From positions 1,054,001 to 1,118,000 of the forward strand of contig NZ_CP115784.1 of NCBI RefSeq assembly GCF_027913215.1: a DNA stretch of 64,000 bases, read 5' to 3'. This stretch comes from Paracoccus aerodenitrificans. GTDB taxonomy: Bacteria; Pseudomonadota; Alphaproteobacteria; Rhodobacterales; Rhodobacteraceae. Below are positions 1-8,923 of the stretch, piece after piece; position 1 is the first letter of the stretch; every line of letters starts with the position of its first letter. Both the position numbers and the translations under genes were made by a program. The notes under the pieces were generated by a model. The model made no database searches. It saw nothing but the letters and a program-made list of their open reading frames with translations, and was not told the origin of the DNA.

Positions 1-548
1 TCCTCCCACGCCTTTGCGGCGCGTTTCTGGGATTCGACGGCCAATGCATCGGCATCTTCACGGCTGAAACCGTATTCCGTCGCGATGATATCGGCGCTGA
101 TGCCCTGCGGCACGAAATAGGTTTTCATCGCCAGTGTCGGATCGACGGCAATCGCGGCCCCGTCGCTGCCCATTGCAACGCGGCCCATCATCTCGACCCC
201 GCCGGCGAGGTAGCCATTCCCGGCCCCGCCCTTGATTTGGTTGGCGGCAAGGTTCACCGCCTCCATGCCGCTGGCGCAGAAGCGGTTGATCGACAGACCG
301 GGGATCGATTCATCCAGATCCGAAGCCAACACGGCCGAGCGCGCCAGACAGCCGCCCTGTTCCTTGACCTGGGTGACATTGCCCCAGATCAGATCCTCGA
401 CAGCGTGGCCTTCCAGCCCGTTGCGCTCTTTCACCGCGTTCAGCAGCCCCGCCGACAGCGACAGCGAGGTCACTTCGTGCAGGCTGCCATCCTTGCGGCC
501 CTTGCCGCGCGGCGTGCGGGCGGCGTCATAGATAAAGGCGTCGGTCAT
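1..548 (-). CDS. Acetyl-CoA C-acetyltransferase / 3-ketoacyl-CoA thiolase, C-terminus outside window
   Basis: Thiolase that cleaves 3-ketoacyl-CoA to acetyl-CoA and a shortened acyl-CoA in beta-oxidation. About 182 N-terminal residues are visible and the frame runs off the left edge. The nucleophilic cysteine is Cys91 in NRFCASGMEAVN, the classic thiolase acyl-enzyme motif, followed by AGGVEMMGR. The start is fixed by a strong AGGAGG ribosome site six bases upstream of the ATG. It follows the GST gene by 11 bp on the same strand and lies downstream of the acyl-CoA dehydrogenase, which supports a fatty-acid degradation role over polyhydroxybutyrate synthesis. Substrate chain length cannot be judged. 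Confidence 0.93.
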   Translation of the reverse strand, partial: MTDAFIYDAARTPRGKGRKDGSLHEVTSLSLSAGLLNAVKERNGLEGHAVEDLIWGNVTQVKEQGGCLARSAVLASDLDESIPGLSINRFCASGMEAVNLAANQIKGGAGNGYLAGGVEMMGRVAMGSDGAAIAVDPTLAMKTYFVPQGISADIIATEYGFSREDADALAVESQKRAAKAWE

Positions 549-559
549 GGTTCCTCCTG

Positions 560-1186
560 TTACGCCCGGTCGGAAGGATTGCCGGGCATCAGATCGTAAG
601 GGTGTTTCCAGCCGGGCAGGGCGGCGATGCCGTCAAGCCAGCGGTCGATATTGGGCCATTCGGTGCGGTCGAAGCCGAACGGTTCCGGATAGAAAAGATA
701 GCCACAGCAGGCCGCATCGGCGATGGTGAACGTGTCGTCAGCCACCCAGTGACGTCCCGTCAGATGGGTGTCGAGGATCTGATATGTCGCTTTCAGGCGG
801 GCTGTCAGATAGTCGATGCCGCCTTGCGGGCGCTTTTCTTCGGGAATGAAGTTCTGCAAAAACCGCGCGGGTCCGGCCTGACCCGACAGACGGTGATTAT
901 CGAAGATCAGCCAGCGAAGCACCTCGTTGCGGTCAGAGCCGAGGAGTTTTCCGGTTTTATCCGCGACATGGAGCTGAATCACGGCGGATTGGCTCAGGGT
1001 CAGAGCGTCCTCGCGAAAAACTGGCACCTCGCCCATATCGTTGATCGCGCGGAATTCGGGGCTGCGTGTCTCTCCGTTGAAGAAATCGACGAAGACCGGC
1101 TGCCAGTCATACCCCGCCAGTTCCATCGTCAGCGCCGCCTTATAGGCGTTACCGGATTCTCCGAAGCAGTAAAGCTGTGCCGTCAC
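560..1186 (-). CDS. Glutathione S-transferase family protein
   Basis: 208 residues, the usual GST length. The N-terminal thioredoxin-like domain (about 1-80) begins MTAQLYCFGESGNAYK and contains MGEVPVF with the cis-proline that contacts glutathione; the rest is the helical C-terminal domain. The start codon is GTG at 1186, preceded by a GGGAGGG ribosome site. It sits between thiolase and acyl-CoA dehydrogenase on the same strand, so it may be cotranscribed with thiolase. Members of this family in fatty-acid operons have no established substrate, and I infer only glutathione-dependent conjugation or reduction. Confidence 0.88.
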   Translation of the reverse strand: MTAQLYCFGESGNAYKAALTMELAGYDWQPVFVDFFNGETRSPEFRAINDMGEVPVFREDALTLSQSAVIQLHVADKTGKLLGSDRNEVLRWLIFDNHRLSGQAGPARFLQNFIPEEKRPQGGIDYLTARLKATYQILDTHLTGRHWVADDTFTIADAACCGYLFYPEPFGFDRTEWPNIDRWLDGIAALPGWKHPYDLMPGNPSDRA

Positions 1187-1205
1187 TTTCCGTCCCTCCC
1201 TGTCA

Positions 1206-1226
1206 CCGGGGGCTTCGCGCCCCCGG
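1206..1226. other. GC-rich hairpin upstream of the GST gene
   Basis: CCGGGGGC (1206-1213) pairs with GCCCCCGG (1219-1226) around a 5-base loop. There is no adjacent T-run, so it may be a transcript-stability or partial terminator element. It sits beside an extragenic repeat copy. Confidence 0.4.
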
Positions 1227-1234
1227 ACCCCCGC

Positions 1235-1258
1235 GGGGTATTTTCGTGAAGAAGAAGC
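1235..1258 (+). repeat. Extragenic repeat, copy 1 (GGGGTATTT..GTGAAGAAGAAGC)
   Basis: A 24-base unit with GGGGTATTT at 1235-1243 and GTGAAGAAGAAGC at 1246-1258. It recurs inverted at 1387-1410 with 22 of 24 bases identical. Both copies lie between the ACAD and GST genes. Similar GGGGTATTT...GAAGAAGAAG units are, from memory, common between Rhodobacterales genes; their role is not known to me. Confidence 0.6.
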
Positions 1259-1340
1259 TGATTAACGATAACGCAACTCTTCTTCCTTAGCTTCAATTTC
1301 GCGGTACAGGCTGGGGAGCCGATGACCGCTGAAGGAGAAA

Positions 1341-1385
1341 GCCCCGATCCGGGCCCGTCACATCTTGTCCGGCTCGGATCGGGGC
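1341..1385 (-). terminator. Possible terminator of the acyl-CoA dehydrogenase gene
   Basis: GCCCCGATCC (1341-1350) pairs perfectly with GGATCGGGGC (1376-1385). Read on the minus strand, the stem is followed by TTTCTCCTTC, a weak T-rich stretch. It lies about 80 bases past the ACAD stop. The 25-base loop is long for a terminator, so this is a moderate call. Confidence 0.45.
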
Positions 1386-1386
1386 C

Positions 1387-1410
1387 GCTTCTTCTTCACT
1401 CAAATACCCC
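1387..1410 (-). repeat. Extragenic repeat, copy 2 (inverted)
   Basis: Inverted partner of the repeat at 1235-1258, differing at two central bases. The two copies face each other across about 130 bp and could form a large cruciform or hairpin in RNA. Confidence 0.6.
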
Positions 1411-1464
1411 TGCCGGAGGGACGGATATCTGCCTCGGGCCCGCGCGCCGGGACCGAGGCCGGGC

Positions 1465-3240
1465 TCAGAACGCCTCTGCTTGCAGTTCCATGACCGGATC
1501 GGCTCCGGATTCGATGCGTGCCAGATGGGTCGCGGTCATCGGAAGCTGCCGCTTCATGTAATAGCGCCCGGTCGCCAGTTTGGTTTCATAGAATGCCGTG
1601 TCGCCGGTCCCCTCATCCAGCGCGTTCTGCGCGGCGACCGCCATGCGCGCCCACATGAAGCCAAGCGCGGTATGCCCGAAAAGATGCATGAAATCATAGG
1701 ATCCGGCGAGGGCGTGATTGGGGTTCTTCATGCCGTTATTCATGAAGAACATGCCCGCCGCCTGAAGATCCTTCGACGCCGCTTTCAGCGGTTTCAGGAA
1801 ATCGGCCTTCAGCCCCATATGGGATTCGTTTTCCTTGATGAAAGCCTTCACGGTCTCGAAAAAGGCCATGACGTGCTTTCCGCCATCCTGCGCCAGCTTG
1901 CGGCCCACAAGGTCGAGCGCCTGAACGCCATTCGCGCCCTCATAGATCATGGTGATACGGGCGTCCCGGACGAACTGGCTCATGCCGTGTTCCTCGATAT
2001 AGCCGTGGCCGCCGAAGACCTGCTGCGCCAGAACGGTGGTATCGAAGCCCTTATCGGTCAGGAAACCCTTGATGACCGGGGTGAGCAGGGACACCGCGCC
2101 TTCTGCCTCGTCATCGCCGTTTTTCGCCTTGTCGATCTCATGCGCTCCCCAGAAGGCAAGCATCCGCGCCCCTTCGAGGAAGCTTTTTTGATCCATGAGC
2201 GCCCGGCGGATATCGGGATGCACGATCAGCGGATCGGCGGGGCCGCCGGGATTTTCGGCACCGGTCACGGCGCGGCCCTGCAAGCGGTCCTTCGCATAAT
2301 CGACCGCGTTCTGATAGGCGGCCTCGGCCACGGCATAGCCCTGAAGGCCGACACCGATACGCGCTTCGTTCATCATGGTGAACATGGCCCGCATGCCTTT
2401 ATGCAGATCGCCAAGCAGCCAACCTTTTGCGCCGTCGTAATTCATCACGCAGGTGGCGTTGCCGTGAATGCCCATCTTTTCTTCGAGATTGCCGACCGAG
2501 ACATTATTGCGGTCGCCAAGTGATCCGTCCTCATTCACCAGGAATTTCGGCACGATGAACAGGCTGATCCCCTTGGTGCCCTCGCCGCCGCCCGGTGCCT
2601 TGGCCAGCACCAGATGGATGACGTTTTCAGCCAGATCGTGATCGCCTGCGGAGATGAAGATCTTCTGCCCGGTGATCAGATAGGAGCCGTCATCCTGCGG
2701 TTCGGCCTTGGTGCGCAGCATGCCCAGATCAGTGCCGGCATGTGGCTCGGTCAGGTTCATGGTGCCGGTCCATTCGCAGGAGACCATCTTGGGCAGATAG
2801 GTGGCTTTCTGCTGCGCGTCGCCATGTGTGTGGATGGCGGAATAGGCACCGTGGGTCAGGCCCTGATACATGTTGAAGGCCATATTGGCCGATACGAAGA
2901 CTTCACCTGTGGCAAGTCCCAGCACATAGGGCATGCCCTGGCCGCCATATTCCGGATCGCAATCCAATGCGGTCCAGCCGCCTTCCTTCATCGCCTCGAA
3001 CGCCTTGTCGAAGCCTTCGGGAGTGCGGACGACGCCGTTTTCAAGAACGCAGCCCTGCTGGTCGCCGATGACATTCAGCGGCAGAAGCACCTCGGTCGCC
3101 AGCTTGCCTGCGGCGTCCAGCACAGCCTCGGTGAAATCGCGATCGAGCTCGTCATGTCCCGGCAGTCCCGAAGCAGAGATGTTCAAGACATCATGCATGA
3201 TGAACTGCATGTCACGGACGGGTGCGTTATAAATGGGCAT
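1465..3240 (-). CDS. Acyl-CoA dehydrogenase, long (about 590 aa) FadE-like type
   Basis: 591 residues; FAD-dependent oxidation of acyl-CoA to trans-2-enoyl-CoA. The order of parts is an N-terminal helical extension (1-60), the helical and beta domains with [10 protein letters not shown] and [12 protein letters not shown], then the C-terminal domain with [20 protein letters not shown], where the Glu of YEG is at the usual catalytic-base position, and a roughly 120-residue extra C-terminal region typical of this family in alphaproteobacteria. The ATG at 3240 is the natural start. A MerR regulator lies 42 bp upstream on the same strand, suggesting a regulated regulator-ACAD unit with the GST and thiolase genes further down. 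Confidence 0.95.
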   Translation of the reverse strand: MPIYNAPVRDMQFIMHDVLNISASGLPGHDELDRDFTEAVLDAAGKLATEVLLPLNVIGDQQGCVLENGVVRTPEGFDKAFEAMKEGGWTALDCDPEYGGQGMPYVLGLATGEVFVSANMAFNMYQGLTHGAYSAIHTHGDAQQKATYLPKMVSCEWTGTMNLTEPHAGTDLGMLRTKAEPQDDGSYLITGQKIFISAGDHDLAENVIHLVLAKAPGGGEGTKGISLFIVPKFLVNEDGSLGDRNNVSVGNLEEKMGIHGNATCVMNYDGAKGWLLGDLHKGMRAMFTMMNEARIGVGLQGYAVAEAAYQNAVDYAKDRLQGRAVTGAENPGGPADPLIVHPDIRRALMDQKSFLEGARMLAFWGAHEIDKAKNGDDEAEGAVSLLTPVIKGFLTDKGFDTTVLAQQVFGGHGYIEEHGMSQFVRDARITMIYEGANGVQALDLVGRKLAQDGGKHVMAFFETVKAFIKENESHMGLKADFLKPLKAASKDLQAAGMFFMNNGMKNPNHALAGSYDFMHLFGHTALGFMWARMAVAAQNALDEGTGDTAFYETKLATGRYYMKRQLPMTATHLARIESGADPVMELQAEAF

Positions 3241-3282
3241 GTTAGGTCCTGTTGATTTGTTCTGGAAAACCGGATGGCGGGG

Positions 3283-3672
3283 TCAGGCGTCGCGCCGACG
3301 TGCCTCCAGCAATTTTTCGGCACCGGCGATCTGCTCGGTCAGATCGGCAATCGCGGTTTCAAGTTCTTCCTGCTGACGCATCATGTCGGCAAGCCTATCT
3401 CGTGAGGCGGAAATCGTCGCCTCGATCTGTGTCACATTGCCGCTGCGCGGGTCGTAAAGTTCAAGAAGCTGGCGGATCTGTTCGAGGCTGAAGCCGAATC
3501 GCTTCCCCTGCAGGATCAGCTTCAGACGAGCACGGTCCTGACGGTCATACAGACGATGCTGGCCGCGACGTTCCGGCGCGATAAGCTCGCGCGATTCATA
3601 GAAACGCAGCGTCCGAGGGGTCACGTCAAATTCGTCGCACATCTGACGAATTGTCATCAGATCGTCGGTCAT
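3283..3672 (-). CDS. MerR-family regulator (LiuR-like), controls the beta-oxidation genes
   Basis: 129 residues. An N-terminal winged helix-turn-helix (MTIRQMCDEFDVTPRTLRFY) is followed by a coiled-coil dimerisation helix (about 80-125) and there is no large effector domain. RTLRFYE followed by GLxxPxR-like ELIAPERR is the MerR signature. It reads into the acyl-CoA dehydrogenase gene 42 bp downstream. A palindrome TTGACG-CGAA-CGTAAA lies 70 bp upstream of its start and matches the type of box used by LiuR-class regulators of branched-chain and fatty-acid catabolism. Control of this operon is inferred from position. Confidence 0.88.
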   Translation of the reverse strand: MTDDLMTIRQMCDEFDVTPRTLRFYESRELIAPERRGQHRLYDRQDRARLKLILQGKRFGFSLEQIRQLLELYDPRSGNVTQIEATISASRDRLADMMRQQEELETAIADLTEQIAGAEKLLEARRRDA

Positions 3673-3741
3673 TCCGGCAGATCTCCTTCCCGTTTCCTGC
3701 GAGCCACCTCAACCCGCCTGATACGGGTAATATGGCGCATG

Positions 3742-3757
3742 TTGACGCGAACGTAAA
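3742..3757. promoter_or_regulatory. Candidate operator for the LiuR-like MerR regulator
   Basis: TTGACGCGAACGTAAA: half-sites TTGACG and CGTAAA are inverted repeats with one mismatch around a 4-base centre. It lies in the gap between the two MerR genes, upstream of the one at 3283-3672. LiuR-type boxes of the TTTACG..CGTAAA form are known in Proteobacteria; assignment to this regulator is inference. Confidence 0.5.
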
Positions 3758-3840
3758 TTACAACGCTGCGTCACGGATGAACCCGGCGCGATCCTGTCCG
3801 GCCAGCCAGTGCATGACGCGTTGCGCCAGCCGGTCAGGGC

Positions 3841-4221
3841 TTAATCCATTTTGCGAAGTATCTCTGCGGTATCGTCGCGCAGATTGCGAAGATCGGCAAT
3901 CGCGGCTTCGATATCCTCGATCTGGCTGGCAAGCACATCAAGCTGGCGGTTCGCCATGTCGATCCAGACCTCGTATTGCTCGCGATTGCCTTTCTGATCA
4001 TAGATTTCCAGCCATTGCCGGATCTCTTCAAGGCTGAACCCGAACCGCCTGCCGCGCAGGATAAGCGTCATGCGGGCGATCTCGCGCGAGGAGTAATACC
4101 GTGTCCGCCCTTCCTTCCGAGGCTGAAGCAATTCGATATATTCATAATAGCGCAGCGTTCGCGGAGTGACATTGAAGCGGGCGCACATTTCCTTGAAACT
4201 GAGTTCTTCTGAACCGGTCAT
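3841..4221 (-). CDS. MerR-family transcriptional regulator, second copy
   Basis: 126 residues with the same architecture as the MerR regulator just downstream: helix-turn-helix SFKEMCARFNVTPRTLRYYE, then FGFSLEEIRQWLEIYD and a C-terminal coiled coil. The two proteins look like paralogues from a local duplication (shared PRTLR(F/Y)YE, LRG(K)RFGFSLE and LEIYD blocks). There is no Cys-rich metal site, so a metal sensor is unlikely. Its own target is not evident; candidates are its paralogue's operon or the thioesterases encoded divergently from 4391. Confidence 0.87.
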   Translation of the reverse strand: MTGSEELSFKEMCARFNVTPRTLRYYEYIELLQPRKEGRTRYYSSREIARMTLILRGRRFGFSLEEIRQWLEIYDQKGNREQYEVWIDMANRQLDVLASQIEDIEAAIADLRNLRDDTAEILRKMD

Positions 4222-4390
4222 CCCAACCTGTGCCTCGAAAATTTACATCTTCAGGCTAAACCGTAAGGCCTGATGCCGCAAGCGAATCGCCATGACGTGG
4301 CGCGATTGCCGCGGGGACAGGCGGCAAGCCTATTGCCGCGACAAGCCTGCCGGGGCTATCAGCGGACAGGTGACAGCAGGGGGGATGCGC

Positions 4391-4831
4391 ATGACTGAGG
4401 GCGATCATAACGGAAATGAAGATCTCGACCGCATCGCGCGGCAATTCATCGAATCCATTCCTCATGCCCGCGCCCTTGGCATGACGCTGGAACATATCGG
4501 CAGGGGTGAGGCGAGCATCTCGATGGCATGGAATGCCGATTTCGTCGGTGAGCCGCGCAGCGGGGTGATTCATGGCGGGGTGATCTCGGCCCTGATGGAT
4601 ACATGCAGCGGTGCCGCGGTGCTGAGCCATCCCGCCGCGCCGCGTACCACGGCGACGATTGACCTGCGGATCGACTATATGAGGGGGGCCACGCCGGGAC
4701 AGCGGATCGTGGCGCATGCAAGTTGTTATCATGTGACGCGCTCGGTCGCTTTCGTTCGGGTCCGGGCGGTCGATGACGATCAGGAAAATCCGGTCGCGAC
4801 GGCAACCGGCGCATTCACGGTGGAGCGATAG
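4391..4831 (+). CDS. PaaI-family (hotdog) thioesterase
   Basis: 146 residues from the ATG at 4391, chosen because GGGGGG lies about six bases upstream; an ATG two codons earlier is possible. It carries the hotdog thioesterase core PRSGVIHGGVISALMDTCSGAAV, with HGGV on the substrate loop and the Asp of LMD at the catalytic position. It hydrolyses acyl-CoA thioesters. The next gene, also a hotdog thioesterase, begins one base after its stop, so the two form an operon and perhaps a heteromer. Substrate unknown. Confidence 0.88.
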   Translation: MTEGDHNGNEDLDRIARQFIESIPHARALGMTLEHIGRGEASISMAWNADFVGEPRSGVIHGGVISALMDTCSGAAVLSHPAAPRTTATIDLRIDYMRGATPGQRIVAHASCYHVTRSVAFVRVRAVDDDQENPVATATGAFTVER

Positions 4832-4832
4832 G

Positions 4833-5333
4833 ATGGCCGACCGCAACGAACCGCTTCAGCAGATCAAGAACCGCCGCGATACCGCATTGCGGGCGCTTGT
4901 CGAAGGCGTTCCCTATATCCGCTGGATGGGGATCAGATTCGACCGGCGCGGGGATGAGCTGACGGCGATCATGCCGTTTGACGAAAAGCTGATCGGCAAT
5001 CCCTTTCTGCCCGCCATTCACGGCGGCGCGACGGCGGCATTTCTGGAAACCGCTGCGATTGTGGAATTGTCATGGTCCGCCATGTGGGAGGATCTGGAAT
5101 CGGGCCGGATTTCGCCGGATGCAGAGATGCCGGACACGCTGCCGCGCCTGCCGAAGACCATAGATTTCACGGTGGATTACCTGCGTTCGGGTCTGCCGCG
5201 CGATGCCTATGCGCGGGCGCGGGTAGTGCGGTCCGGGCGGCGCTATGCCTCGGTTCATGTCGAGGCATGGCAGGATAACCGGGCGCGGCTTTTCGCGCAG
5301 GCAACGGCGCATTTCCTGATGCCTCGGGACTAG
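4833..5333 (+). CDS. PaaI-family (hotdog) thioesterase, second of a pair
   Basis: 166 residues. Core motif NPFLPAIHGGATAAFLETAAIVEL aligns with that of the preceding gene, but Glu replaces Asp at the catalytic position (FLET), seen in a subset of the family. The start at 4833 is one base past the upstream stop, indicating translational coupling. A longer in-frame start would overlap the first gene by 60 bases and is less likely. The MATE transporter follows after 6 bp, so these three genes are probably cotranscribed. Confidence 0.86.
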   Translation: MADRNEPLQQIKNRRDTALRALVEGVPYIRWMGIRFDRRGDELTAIMPFDEKLIGNPFLPAIHGGATAAFLETAAIVELSWSAMWEDLESGRISPDAEMPDTLPRLPKTIDFTVDYLRSGLPRDAYARARVVRSGRRYASVHVEAWQDNRARLFAQATAHFLMPRD

Positions 5334-5339
5334 TGCGGC

Positions 5340-6674
5340 ATGTCATCGCCGGTCAGTAATCGCCGCGTATTGGCGATTGCGCTGCCGATCGTGCTGTCAA
5401 ACGCGACGATCCCCATTCTCGGTGCGGTCGATACAGGCGTGATCGGCCAGTTGGGCGAGGCGGCTCCGATCGGTGCGGTCGGGATTGGCGCGGTAATTCT
5501 GTCGTCGATCTACTGGATATTCGGCTTTCTGCGCATGGGAACCTCGGGGCTTGTCGCTCAGGCGCATGGGGCGGAGGATGCGGCAGAGGTCGGGGCGCAT
5601 CTGCTGCGGGCGCTGTTCATCGCCTTTGCCGCAGGGCTGGCGCTGATCCTGTTGCATCCGCTGCTTTTCGCCGGGGCGTTTCGTCTGGCCCCCGCCAGCG
5701 ACGGGGTTGAGGATCTCGCGCAGCGTTATCTGTCGATCCGCATATGGGGCGCACCTGCGACGATTGCACTTTACGCCATTACCGGCTGGCTGATCGCGGT
5801 CGAAAGAACGCGCAGCGTGCTGGTGCTTCAGCTTCTGCAGAACGGGTTGAATGTCGCCTTGGACGTGATCTTCGTTCTGGGGATCGGTTGGGGCGTCGGC
5901 GGGATCGCCGCCGCCACGCTGATTGCCGAGATGTCGGGGCTGATGCTGGGGCTGTGGTTCTGCCGTGAGGCGTGGAGGCCTGCCTTGCGCCAGACTGGGC
6001 TGTTTGCGCGGGACCGGATGATGCGGCTGCTGCGGGTCAACTCGGATATCATGATCCGCTCGGTTCTGTTGCAGGGATCGTTTACCAGCTTCATGTTTCT
6101 CTCGGCGGGGCAGGGCGATGAGACGCTTGCGGCAAACCAGGTCCTGCTTCAGTTCCTGCAGATCACCGCCTTCGGACTGGACGGTTTCGCTTTCGCGGCG
6201 GAAACGCTGATCGGTCAGGCGGTCGGCGCACGGCGGCCCGATCTGCTGCGCCGTGCCTCCTTGCTGAGCTCGGCCTGGGCGGTTGGCGGTGCGGTGATAC
6301 TGGGCATCGCTTTCGCGACGCTCGGACCGGCGCTGATCGACCTGTTGACAACCGCGCCGGAGGTGCGGGCCGAGGCGCGGCATTATCTGCCCTGGCTGAT
6401 CCTTGCGCCGGTTCTGGGTGTGGCGAGTTGGATGCTGGACGGGATCTTCATCGGGGCAACGCTGACCGGCAGGATGCGCCGCGCCATGATCGAAGCCGTG
6501 GCGATCTATGTCGTGGCGCTTGTTGTCTTATCGGCAGCGTTTGGCAATCACGGGCTCTGGGCGGCTCTGATGGTGCTGAATGTCAGCCGCGCCTTGACCA
6601 TGATGCGCTTCTATCCCGACGCCGAGGCACTGGCGAAACCGGCAGTCGCGGTAGCGCCTCGCATGGCGGGCTAG
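5340..6674 (+). CDS. MATE-family multidrug/toxin efflux transporter (DinF-like)
   Basis: 444 residues, with about twelve hydrophobic segments along the whole length and no signal peptide, typical of MATE antiporters that export cationic compounds using sodium or proton gradients across the inner membrane. The N-terminus (RRVLAIALPIVLSNATIPILGAVDTGVIG) fits the DinF subgroup. It follows the thioesterase pair closely. Its stop overlaps that of convergent hemF (TAG shared with CTA at 6671-6674), so no terminator fits between them. Substrate unknown. Confidence 0.93.
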   Translation: MSSPVSNRRVLAIALPIVLSNATIPILGAVDTGVIGQLGEAAPIGAVGIGAVILSSIYWIFGFLRMGTSGLVAQAHGAEDAAEVGAHLLRALFIAFAAGLALILLHPLLFAGAFRLAPASDGVEDLAQRYLSIRIWGAPATIALYAITGWLIAVERTRSVLVLQLLQNGLNVALDVIFVLGIGWGVGGIAAATLIAEMSGLMLGLWFCREAWRPALRQTGLFARDRMMRLLRVNSDIMIRSVLLQGSFTSFMFLSAGQGDETLAANQVLLQFLQITAFGLDGFAFAAETLIGQAVGARRPDLLRRASLLSSAWAVGGAVILGIAFATLGPALIDLLTTAPEVRAEARHYLPWLILAPVLGVASWMLDGIFIGATLTGRMRRAMIEAVAIYVVALVVLSAAFGNHGLWAALMVLNVSRALTMMRFYPDAEALAKPAVAVAPRMAG

Positions 6675-7549
6675 ACCCATTTCGCCAGAGGCGGCAGGCT
6701 CATCAGCACGGCATCGGCATTATGGCCGGTCTCCAGCCCGAATTTCGTGCCCCGGTCATAGACGAGATTATATTCCGCATAGAGCCCGCGATGGACAAGC
6801 TGCGCATCCTTGTCGTCGTCGTTCCAGTCCTGCGTCATGCGGGCTTCCGCAAGCGGCAGAAAGGCGGGCAGGAAGGCTTCTCCGACGGCTTTGGTGAAGG
6901 CAAAATCGGCGCTCCAGTCGCCGCTGTTCAGATCGTCGAAGAAAATACCGCCGACGCCGCGGGCGCGGTCGCGATGGGGGATAAAGAAATACTCATCCGC
7001 CCAGGATTTGAAGCGTGCATAATATCCGGGATCGTGGGGCGCACAGGTATCCTCAAGCGTGGCGTGAAAATGCGCCGTATCCTCGGGGTATTCGATGCAG
7101 GGATTGAGATCGGCTCCGCCGCCGAACCACCAGGCATGCGGGGTCCAGAACATGCGCGTATTCATATGAACTGCCGGGGCGTGCGGGTTCTGCATATGCG
7201 CCACAAGGCTGATCCCCGAGGCCCAGAAGCGCCCGTCCTGCTCCATTCCCGGCACACCACGCGCGGCCATTGCGGCCTGAGCGCGGGGGGATAATTCGCC
7301 GTGAACCTCGGACCAGTTGACGCCGACTTTCTCGAAGACGCGCCCGCCGCGCATGACCGACATGATGCCGCCGCCGCCATTATCCGCGCGTTCGGTCGGG
7401 GTCACCTCGAACCGGCCCGGAGCGGTCTGGCCGGGACCGCGATCTTCCAGTGCCTCGAATGCGCCGGTGATGCGGTCGCGCAATTCGCGGAACCAGTCGG
7501 CGGCTTGTCTGCGCTGCTCTGTCATCTCATCCATTCCGGCACCTGTCAT
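6671..7549 (-). CDS. hemF: Oxygen-dependent coproporphyrinogen-III oxidase
   Basis: 292 residues, normal HemF length. Converts coproporphyrinogen III to protoporphyrinogen IX with O2 in haem synthesis. Family landmarks are MSVMRGGRVFEKVGVNWSEV near residue 60, VHMNTRMFW, WFGGGADLNPCIEY, the HRDRARGVGGIFFDD motif and the C-terminal EYNLVYDRGTKFGL. In-frame ATGs at 7534 and 7525 are alternative starts. It stands alone, with hemE and hemC about 35 kb away and the hmu uptake locus 0.6 kb downstream. Confidence 0.97.
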   Translation of the reverse strand: MTGAGMDEMTEQRRQAADWFRELRDRITGAFEALEDRGPGQTAPGRFEVTPTERADNGGGGIMSVMRGGRVFEKVGVNWSEVHGELSPRAQAAMAARGVPGMEQDGRFWASGISLVAHMQNPHAPAVHMNTRMFWTPHAWWFGGGADLNPCIEYPEDTAHFHATLEDTCAPHDPGYYARFKSWADEYFFIPHRDRARGVGGIFFDDLNSGDWSADFAFTKAVGEAFLPAFLPLAEARMTQDWNDDDKDAQLVHRGLYAEYNLVYDRGTKFGLETGHNADAVLMSLPPLAKWV

Positions 7550-7710
7550 CTGTGTTCACAATCCTCCGGCGAGACAGCCAGAGGGGATCTGAGTCCCGGT
7601 CGGTTTAAGCGCCCGCGTCCTGACCCGCAATCATCGCTGTTTCAAAGTTGATTTGTCTGGCGGTGCCGCCACGGATAATCTTGCCTGACAGTTCATTTTG
7701 CAGGCCCTCC

Positions 7711-8127
7711 ATGATCCGTTCCTTTGCATTCCTTCTGCCCCTCGCCCTTCTTGCCGCATGCGGCACACCGCAGGAGCGCTGCATTCGCGGGAATACTGGT
7801 GAATATCGTGTACTCAGCAATCTTCTGGCCGAGACCAATGCCAATCTGGCGCGGGGCTATGCGTGGCGCGAGCGGGAAGTTTACCGGAGCCGGCTGGATC
7901 TCTGCCGACGGGCGATCCGGGACGGTGACGGAGAAGTGCGGTTCGTGACCTATAGCTGCTGGCGCGATGTGGTCGATGTCGAGCGTTACCGCGTCCCCAT
8001 CGACCCCGCCGCTGAGCAGCGTAAGCGGGATTATCTCAGCGCGAAGCTGGAAACTGAAACCGCCCGCGCCGAAGAGGTCGTCCGCCAGTGCCGCGCCCGC
8101 TATCCCGAGGAAGAAAGCGCGGGCTGA
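7711..8127 (+). CDS. Small predicted outer-membrane or periplasmic lipoprotein
   Basis: 138 residues. The start at 7711 gives a clean lipoprotein signal peptide: MIRSFAFLLPLALLAACGTP with lipobox LAAC and the lipidated Cys at about 17. The mature part is charged, with conserved-looking cysteines (RCIRGN, LCRRAI, YSCWRDV, RQCRARY) that could form disulfides. I do not recognise a named family. It stands alone between divergent hemF and convergent hmuV. Confidence 0.75.
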   Translation: MIRSFAFLLPLALLAACGTPQERCIRGNTGEYRVLSNLLAETNANLARGYAWREREVYRSRLDLCRRAIRDGDGEVRFVTYSCWRDVVDVERYRVPIDPAAEQRKRDYLSAKLETETARAEEVVRQCRARYPEEESAG

Positions 8128-8134
8128 GCTCTTG

Positions 8135-8923
8135 TCACGCCGAGGCGAGCTGAGGCAGCAGCCAGATCCCGTCTTTCGGGGTCGTGCTGACCGATAAGCG
8201 GCAGCCATAGGCGCGGGACAACAATGCGTCCGTCATGACCTGTTCGGGCGTGCCTTCGCCCAACACCCGGCCCGATTGCATCAGCAGCACATGGTCGCTG
8301 AACATCGCGGTCAGGTTGAGATCGTGCATGACGGCAAGCACCCCGCCGCCGCGCCTTGCGTAATCGGCGGCCAGCCGCATGACGGTCAGCTGATGCGCGA
8401 TGTCGAGGCTGCTGACCGGTTCATCCAGAAGCAGCCAGCGAGGACCCTCGGCAGAGACGGGCTGCCAGACCTGTGCAAGCGCACGGGCAAGCTGAACCCT
8501 CTGCTGTTCTCCGCCCGACATTTCCTGATAAAGCCGCCCGGCATGGCCCGGCAGACCGACTGCCGCAAGTGCCGCGCGGATCAGCGCGTTCCGTTCAGGC
8601 TCGGGGCCGGGATGAGAGGTCAGCCCGATCCGGATGATCTCGGTCGCGGTGAAGGGAAAGCTCAGCGCGGTCTGCTGCGGCAGGACGGCGCGGTGCATGG
8701 CCAGGTTGTGCGGATCGAACGCGGTGATATCCTTGCCGTTCAGCGTGACATGACCGCCGGTCGGGCCGATCTCTCCGGTCAGGACGCGCAGCAGGGACGT
8801 CTTGCCCGATCCGTTCGGCCCGATAATTGAGGTCAGCCTGCCTGCCGGGGCGGTCAGGCCGATATCATGCAGCACCTCGGCACGGCCAAGGCGCAGCGAA
8901 ATGCCATGCGCCGCAATCGTCAT
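8135..8923 (-). CDS. hmuV: Haemin ABC transporter ATP-binding protein
   Basis: 262 residues from the ATG at 8923, which overlaps the hmuU stop (ATGA). Walker A GPNGSGKTSLLR, signature LSGG-like MSGGEQQRVQLARAL and Walker B RWLLLDEPVSSLD are all intact. It powers import of haem across the inner membrane with HmuU. It is the last gene of hmuS-T-U-V, a run in which every junction is a 4-base ATGA overlap, so expression is tightly coupled. Similarity to other FecE-type ATPases is high, but the neighbours fix the haem assignment. Confidence 0.95.
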   Translation of the reverse strand: MTIAAHGISLRLGRAEVLHDIGLTAPAGRLTSIIGPNGSGKTSLLRVLTGEIGPTGGHVTLNGKDITAFDPHNLAMHRAVLPQQTALSFPFTATEIIRIGLTSHPGPEPERNALIRAALAAVGLPGHAGRLYQEMSGGEQQRVQLARALAQVWQPVSAEGPRWLLLDEPVSSLDIAHQLTVMRLAADYARRGGGVLAVMHDLNLTAMFSDHVLLMQSGRVLGEGTPEQVMTDALLSRAYGCRLSVSTTPKDGIWLLPQLASA

